Positions 59,746 to 64,000 of a stretch of DNA of 64,000 nt are shown piece after piece; the first letter of the stretch is position 1; each line of letters opens with the position of its first letter. The notes under the pieces are model-generated. The model worked only from the letters and a program-made list of their open reading frames with translations, ran no database searches and had not been told where the DNA came from. The stretch spans positions 1-64,000 of the forward strand of contig NZ_WTFT01000035.1 of assembly GCF_009861505.1 (NCBI RefSeq). Direction: 5' to 3'. Origin of the DNA: Pseudomonas izuensis (GTDB lineage: Bacteria; Pseudomonadota; Gammaproteobacteria; Pseudomonadales; Pseudomonadaceae). The position numbers and the translations under genes were made by a program.

Positions 59746-60488
59746 AAGGCAAAGTCTGCATCATCACCGGCGCCGCCAGCGGCATCGGTCGCGAAGACGC
59801 CCTGCTGCTGGCCCGCGAAGGCGCCAAGGTGGTGCTGACCGACCTCAATGAGGAAGCGGGCCGCCAGGTCGCCGCGGAAATCGGCAGCAACGCCCTGTTC
59901 ATTCGTCACGACATCGCCAGCGAGAGTGACTGGCAGCACGTGATCAAGACCACCGTCGAACACTTCGGTCGTCTCGATGTGCTGGTCAACAACGCCGCGA
60001 TCCTCGCGCTGGGCAGCATCGAAGACACCACCCTGGAGCTGTGGCAGAAGGTGCAGAAAATCAATGGCGACGGCTACTTCCTGGGCTGCAAATACGCGAT
60101 CCAGGCGATGAAGGAAACCGGCGGCGGCTCGATCATCAACATGTCGTCGGTCGCGGCGCTGGGCGCGATGCCGATGTTCTGCGCCTACTCGGCATCCAAG
60201 GGTGCAGTGGCGGCGATGACCCGTTCCATCGCCTTGCATTGCAAGCAGCAGGGCTACCGCATTCGCTGCAACAGCGTGCACCCCGACGGCGTCAACACGC
60301 CGATGACCCAGGCCCTGGCCGGTGGTCAGGCGATCCCCCAGGAAGCCCTCGATCAGGACCCGATGAACCGCATGTGCGCCCCTCGGGATATCGCCAATGT
60401 GGTGCTGTTCCTGGCCACCGACGAGTCGCGTTTCGTCAACGGTGCCGAGATCCGCGTCGACAATGCGCAACTGATCAGCGGGCTCTGA
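59733..60488 (+). CDS. SDR-family dehydrogenase
   Basis: A 251-residue short-chain dehydrogenase. It has TGAASGIG near residue 12, Asp in VVLTDLNE (NAD preference), NNAA, then Ser and YSASK as catalytic residues. The general shape (VEGKVCIITGAASGIG) is of 3alpha/3beta/7alpha-type hydroxysteroid dehydrogenases; the position between the KstD-like and kshB genes suggests oxidation of a steroid hydroxyl. The start at 59733 lies inside the end of the previous gene and has AGGAGAACAAC upstream, a good ribosome site. Confidence 0.87.
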   Translation: MQRVEGKVCIITGAASGIGREDALLLAREGAKVVLTDLNEEAGRQVAAEIGSNALFIRHDIASESDWQHVIKTTVEHFGRLDVLVNNAAILALGSIEDTTLELWQKVQKINGDGYFLGCKYAIQAMKETGGGSIINMSSVAALGAMPMFCAYSASKGAVAAMTRSIALHCKQQGYRIRCNSVHPDGVNTPMTQALAGGQAIPQEALDQDPMNRMCAPRDIANVVLFLATDESRFVNGAEIRVDNAQLISGL

Positions 60489-60501
60489 GGTCGAGGTGAA
60501 C

Positions 60502-61590
60502 ATGGGCACGCAATTGCAGAACCTGACACCGGCCCCATCGTTGACGGGCAGCTATTCATTGCAAGTGTGCGCGGTGGTCGACGAGACCCTGGATGCCCGC
60601 TCGCTGGTGCTGGATATCCCGCCGTCGCTGCGGGAACGCTTTCGCTACAAACCGGGTCAGTTCCTGAGTTTTCGCGTGCCCCTGGCCGGCAAACTGTTGA
60701 CCCGCTGCTACTCCATGGCGAGTTCGCCCGTGGTGGACGCGCTGCCCAAGGTCACGGTCAAGCGGGTCGACGGTGGCCGGGTGTCGAACTGGATGAACGA
60801 CGTACAGGTCGGCGACTGGCTGGAGGTGTTGCCGCCGGCCGGGCACTTCTGTCTGGATGAAGAGCAACCGGATGAGGACGCCCGACCACTGGTGCTGTTC
60901 GGTGGCGGTTCGGGGATTACTCCGGTGTTCTCCATTCTCAAATCGACACTGCACAGCAGCGCACGGCCGATCAAGCTGATCTACGCCAACCGCGATGAAG
61001 CGTCGGTGATTTTCAAGGACGAGCTGTGCCGGTTGATCAAGGCGCATCCTGATCGACTGCACGTGGTGCACGTCCTCGATTCGGTGCAGGGTTTCCTCAC
61101 GGACGCTCAAGTCCGTCATTTGCTGCGCGGTTCGGCGGGGGGGGATTATTTCATCTGCGGGCCGGGGCCGTTCATGGACACCGTGGAACGCACGCTGCTG
61201 GCACTGGGCGAAAGCGCCGGGCGCATCCATGTCGAACGTTTCGTTTCACCGCCGGACCCGGACCAGTTGCTGGCCGAAGAGGCCGTGGCCCGTGCCGCCG
61301 CGCTCGATTCGCACTGCGAGGCATTGATCGTCGAACTCGATGGCCAGCAACACGAAATCACCTGCCGTCCCGGCGACACCTTGCTGCAAAGCTGCAAGGC
61401 GGCCGGGCTGGATGTGCCGTCGTCCTGCGAGGAAGGCTTTTGCGGGGCGTGCATGTGCGTGGTCAAGGAAGGTGAAGTCCAGTTGGCGCGCAACGATGTC
61501 TTGACCCCGAAGGAACTCGCCGACGGCTGGACCCTGGCCTGCCAGAGCCGTCCGACCGGCGCCCGTGTGCGCCTGAAATTCCCCGATTGA
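60502..61590 (+). CDS. kshB: 3-ketosteroid 9alpha-hydroxylase reductase component KshB
   Basis: A 362-residue electron-transfer protein. It has an FAD-binding domain (RCYSMASSP, about 70-80), an NAD-binding domain (LFGGGSGITPVFSIL) and a C-terminal plant-type [2Fe-2S] ferredoxin with CEEGFCGACMC and a distant Cys in ACQSRP. It passes electrons from NADH to the Rieske oxygenase KshA, which opens ring B. KshA is not in the window. The ATG at 60502 is preferred, with GAGG upstream; a GTG at 60496 is in frame. Related Paa-type reductases are the alternative. Confidence 0.85.
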   Translation: MGTQLQNLTPAPSLTGSYSLQVCAVVDETLDARSLVLDIPPSLRERFRYKPGQFLSFRVPLAGKLLTRCYSMASSPVVDALPKVTVKRVDGGRVSNWMNDVQVGDWLEVLPPAGHFCLDEEQPDEDARPLVLFGGGSGITPVFSILKSTLHSSARPIKLIYANRDEASVIFKDELCRLIKAHPDRLHVVHVLDSVQGFLTDAQVRHLLRGSAGGDYFICGPGPFMDTVERTLLALGESAGRIHVERFVSPPDPDQLLAEEAVARAAALDSHCEALIVELDGQQHEITCRPGDTLLQSCKAAGLDVPSSCEEGFCGACMCVVKEGEVQLARNDVLTPKELADGWTLACQSRPTGARVRLKFPD

Positions 61591-61618
61591 ACCCCCCTTG
61601 CCCATGTGGAACGCAAAA

Positions 61619-61721
61619 CCTGTGGGAGCGAGCCTGCTCGCGATGGTCGTTAACGAAAACGCGGGCTACCTGATGCCCGCGTTGTCAGGGCGTTTTTCGC
61701 GAGCAGGCTCGCTCCTACAGG
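61619..61721. repeat. REP doublet (inverted pair)
   Basis: CCTGTGGGAGCGAGCCTGC at the left and its inverse GCAGGCTCGCTCCTACAGG-like at the right, with a loop rich in GCCCGCG words. It lies between kshB and the next SDR gene, 29 bases after the kshB stop. Confidence 0.93.
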
Positions 61722-61827
61722 AAGCCGGGCGTTCCGTCGCCCTAGTCCCAACGGACGATCATGTCGGCCCGGTCTGCAGTTAGACTCGGCCACAGCATTA
61801 GCCCACAACAATAAAAGAGGTGCAGTT

Positions 61828-62574
61828 ATGGCTCGTTTGCACAATAAGGTCGCGGTGGTCACCGGCGGCGCTTCGGGGATTGGCCTGGCCTGCGTGCGCC
61901 GCTTTGCCGCTGAAGGCGCGCAAGTGGTGGGGCTGGACATCGGCAGCGCACCGGCGGATTTCCCCGGCCTGTTCATGACCCTGGACGTGCGCGACGAAGC
62001 GCAGGTGCAACAAGTGATGCAGGAAGTCGTCAGCCGCTTCGGGCACATCGACGTGCTGGTCAACGCCGCCGGCGTCGCCGATCAGGGCAGCGTCACCCAG
62101 ACCACCACCGCCAACTGGCAACGGGTGATGGACATCAACCTGACCGGCAGCATGCTCACCAGCAAATACGCGCTGGAGTCGATGGTGTCGCAACGCAGCG
62201 GTTCGATCATTAACGTCGGCTCGATCTTCGGCCTGCAAGGTTGCGATGGCAATGTCGCCTACAACGTGTCCAAGGGTGGCATCAACCAGTTGACCCGCTC
62301 GATGGCCATCGACTACGGCTACGCCAATGTGCGCGTCAACGGCTTGTGCCCGGGCCTGATCGAAACGCCAATGACCAGCATGGTGCGCGAACATGAAGCG
62401 TTCCACGCCTTCTTCGCCTCGCAGCACATGCTCAGTCGCTCGGGCCAACCGGAAGAAGTGGCCAACGTCGCACTGTTCCTGGCCTCGGACGAAGCGTCCT
62501 TTGTCAGCGGCCAGATGATTGCGGTAGACGGCGGTTTCTCCGCCGGTCGCCGCTTCGCCCCGCCCGCCGCGTAA
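61828..62574 (+). CDS. SDR-family dehydrogenase adjacent to fadD3
   Basis: A 248-residue short-chain dehydrogenase. The coenzyme loop is TGGASGIG (about 12-19), with Asp in VGLDIGS suggesting NAD. The catalytic Ser is in VGSIFGL and Tyr-Lys in YNVSK. Being upstream of fadD3 it could be the hydroxy-HIP dehydrogenase (IpdF role) or a 17beta-hydroxysteroid dehydrogenase; this cannot be decided here. The start is preceded by AAAGAGGTGCAGTT. Confidence 0.87.
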   Translation: MARLHNKVAVVTGGASGIGLACVRRFAAEGAQVVGLDIGSAPADFPGLFMTLDVRDEAQVQQVMQEVVSRFGHIDVLVNAAGVADQGSVTQTTTANWQRVMDINLTGSMLTSKYALESMVSQRSGSIINVGSIFGLQGCDGNVAYNVSKGGINQLTRSMAIDYGYANVRVNGLCPGLIETPMTSMVREHEAFHAFFASQHMLSRSGQPEEVANVALFLASDEASFVSGQMIAVDGGFSAGRRFAPPAA

Positions 62575-62584
62575 ATCGCCATCC

Positions 62585-62605
62585 AGCCGGGCGCCCTGCC
62601 CGGCT
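62585..62605 (+). terminator. Weak hairpin between the SDR gene and fadD3
   Basis: AGCCGGGC / GCCCGGCT (8-bp perfect stem) followed by CACTCCC and then TTTTTT. The T run is separated from the stem, so termination is likely partial and fadD3 could still be read through. Confidence 0.45.
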
Positions 62606-62647
62606 CACTCCCTTTTTTCATACCAGTCTTCTAACCGGGGAGGCCCC

Positions 62648-64000
62648 ATGCCGCCTGTCGCCACTGCACTGACCATCGCTCAACTGTTCGCCAACACAGC
62701 CCAGGCCTTCGGCGACCGCCCGGCCATCGAGGATTCGGGGCGCTCGATCAGCTACCGGGAACTCGATCACTTGCGCCGCCAGGCCGCCCGCGCGCTGCTG
62801 GCGCTGGACGTTCAGGTCGGCGACCGGGTGGCGGTCTGGGCGCCAAACATCTGGGAGTGGATCGTGGCTGCCGGGGCGCTGCAGAGCATCGGTGCCGCAC
62901 TGGTGCCGCTCAACACCCGCATGAAGGGCAGCGAGGCCGGTTACATCCTGCGCGAGAGCGGCGCCTGTGTTTTATTCGCCATCGGCGAGTTTCTCGGCGT
63001 GGACTACCCGGGCATGCTGGCCACCGAAGACCTGCCAGCCCTGCGCCACATCGTCACCCTGCGCGGTGCAGGTTCCGGCACCCTGCGGTGGGAGACGTTC
63101 CTGGACCTGGCCGCTGACCTGCCGCAATTGGCGCTGCGCACCCGCGAACAACAGGTCGGCCCGCAAGCGCTGTCCGATTTGCTGTTCACTTCGGGCACGA
63201 CCGGCAAACCCAAAGGGGTCAAGACCTGCCACGGTCAAAATCTGCGAATCGTGCGCGACTGGAGCGATATCGTCGGTTTGCGTGAGGGCGATCGCTACCT
63301 GATCGTCAATCCGTTCTTCCACTCCTTCGGCTACAAGGCCGGTTGGCTGGCGGCGCTGATGCGTGGCTGCACGATCCTGCCGCAGCAGGTGTTCGACGTG
63401 CAGGCGGTGCTTGAATGCGTGCAGCGCGAGCGCATCACCGTGTTGCCGGGGCCGCCGACGCTTTACCAATCGCTGCTCGCCCATCCGCAACGCGATGCCT
63501 TCGATTTGAGTTCATTGCGGGTGGCGGTGACCGGTGCGGCGGCGATTCCGGTGGAGATGATCCATCGCATGCGCGACGAGCTCGGTTTCGCCACCATCGT
63601 CACCGCCTACGGCCTGACCGAGGTTTGTGGCTTTGCGACCATCTGCCGCCCTGGTGACTCGGCGGAACAAGTCGCCAACACCAGCGGCCGGGCGATGCCT
63701 GGCGTCGAGGTCCGCTGTGTCGGCACCAACGGTCGCAGCCAGCCAGCCAATGTCCCCGGCGAAGTACAGATACGCGGCTACAACCTGATGCAGGGGTATT
63801 TCAATAATCCCCAGGCGAGCCGGGAAATGCTCGATGCCGACGGCTGGCTGCACACCGGGGACATCGGCGTACTCGATGAGCAGGGTTATCTGCGCATCAC
63901 CGACCGGCTCAAGGACATGTTCATCACCGGCGGTTTCAATGTGTACCCGGCGGAGATCGAGCAGTGCCTGCTGACGTATCCGGGGGTGGCGCAGGTGGCG
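62648..64000 (+). CDS. fadD3: Acyl-CoA synthetase FadD3 (HIP-CoA ligase), 3' end cut by window
   Basis: The first 451 residues of an adenylate-forming ligase. Motifs in order are LLFTSGTTGKPKG (ATP loop), FFHSFGYKAGW, AYGLTEVCG and GWLHTGDIG; the C-terminal Lys motif would lie beyond the edge. The best match by context and motif detail is FadD3, which activates 3aalpha-H-4alpha(3'-propanoate)-7abeta-methylhexahydro-1,5-indanedione (HIP), the C/D-ring remnant of steroids, for the CoA-dependent genes on the opposite strand. GGGGAGG precedes ATG at 62648. Related medium-chain acyl-CoA ligases are the alternative. Confidence 0.84.
   Translation, partial: MPPVATALTIAQLFANTAQAFGDRPAIEDSGRSISYRELDHLRRQAARALLALDVQVGDRVAVWAPNIWEWIVAAGALQSIGAALVPLNTRMKGSEAGYILRESGACVLFAIGEFLGVDYPGMLATEDLPALRHIVTLRGAGSGTLRWETFLDLAADLPQLALRTREQQVGPQALSDLLFTSGTTGKPKGVKTCHGQNLRIVRDWSDIVGLREGDRYLIVNPFFHSFGYKAGWLAALMRGCTILPQQVFDVQAVLECVQRERITVLPGPPTLYQSLLAHPQRDAFDLSSLRVAVTGAAAIPVEMIHRMRDELGFATIVTAYGLTEVCGFATICRPGDSAEQVANTSGRAMPGVEVRCVGTNGRSQPANVPGEVQIRGYNLMQGYFNNPQASREMLDADGWLHTGDIGVLDEQGYLRITDRLKDMFITGGFNVYPAEIEQCLLTYPGVAQVA

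Overview
The window is a piece of a Pseudomonas chromosome, most likely from the P. fluorescens complex. The evidence is the gene order tig-clpP-clpX-lon-hupB-ppiD, the tRNA block between folD and tig, the high GC content, and many REP-type palindromes with the core GAGCGAGCCTGCTCGCGA.

Region 1 (1-20890) looks like one extracellular oxidation locus. A 3966-residue secreted protein (minus strand) carries two animal-type haem peroxidase modules and a long C-terminal RTX calcium-binding repeat with a type I secretion signal. Divergent to it is a complete type I secretion operon (ABC transporter, membrane fusion protein, TolC-like outer membrane protein). Next comes a Sec-exported multicopper oxidase with all four copper motifs, preceded by a near-consensus sigma-54 promoter. 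The combination resembles the Mn(II)-oxidising peroxidase MopA and the multicopper Mn oxidases of P. putida GB-1, whose regulator MnxR is sigma-54 dependent. Mn oxidation is an inference.

Region 2 (21065-24429) holds a nitrilase-fold protein lacking catalytic residues, an AraC-type regulator, a 28-residue ORF and a DUF2242-like lipoprotein.

Region 3 (24574-42783) is core genome: ppiD, a decayed tRNA-like gene, hupB, lon, clpX, clpP, tig, tRNA-His/Leu/His/Arg, folD, pbpG, small proteins, a C39-like lipoprotein lacking its catalytic residues, a TerC family membrane protein, nhaR, an MFS exporter and sstT.

Region 4 (42898-64000) is, after a DUF1993 gene, a large steroid catabolism cluster broken up by REP elements. 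The minus-strand units encode the phenolic-ring hydroxylase HsaA, an LLM flavoprotein, the extradiol dioxygenase HsaC, the ring hydrolase IpdAB, two crotonases, IpdC, a pair of acyl-CoA dehydrogenases, a thiolase and an SDR. The plus-strand units encode flavin reductase HsaB, a ketosteroid dehydrogenase-like flavoprotein, two SDRs, KshB and the HIP-CoA ligase FadD3, which is cut by the window end. Together they cover steroid ring A/B opening and degradation of the C/D-ring remnant. HsaD, KshA and a local regulator are not in the window. The 1.2-kb divergent hsaA/hsaB spacer is a mosaic of repeats and a perfectly paired three-arm structured element.
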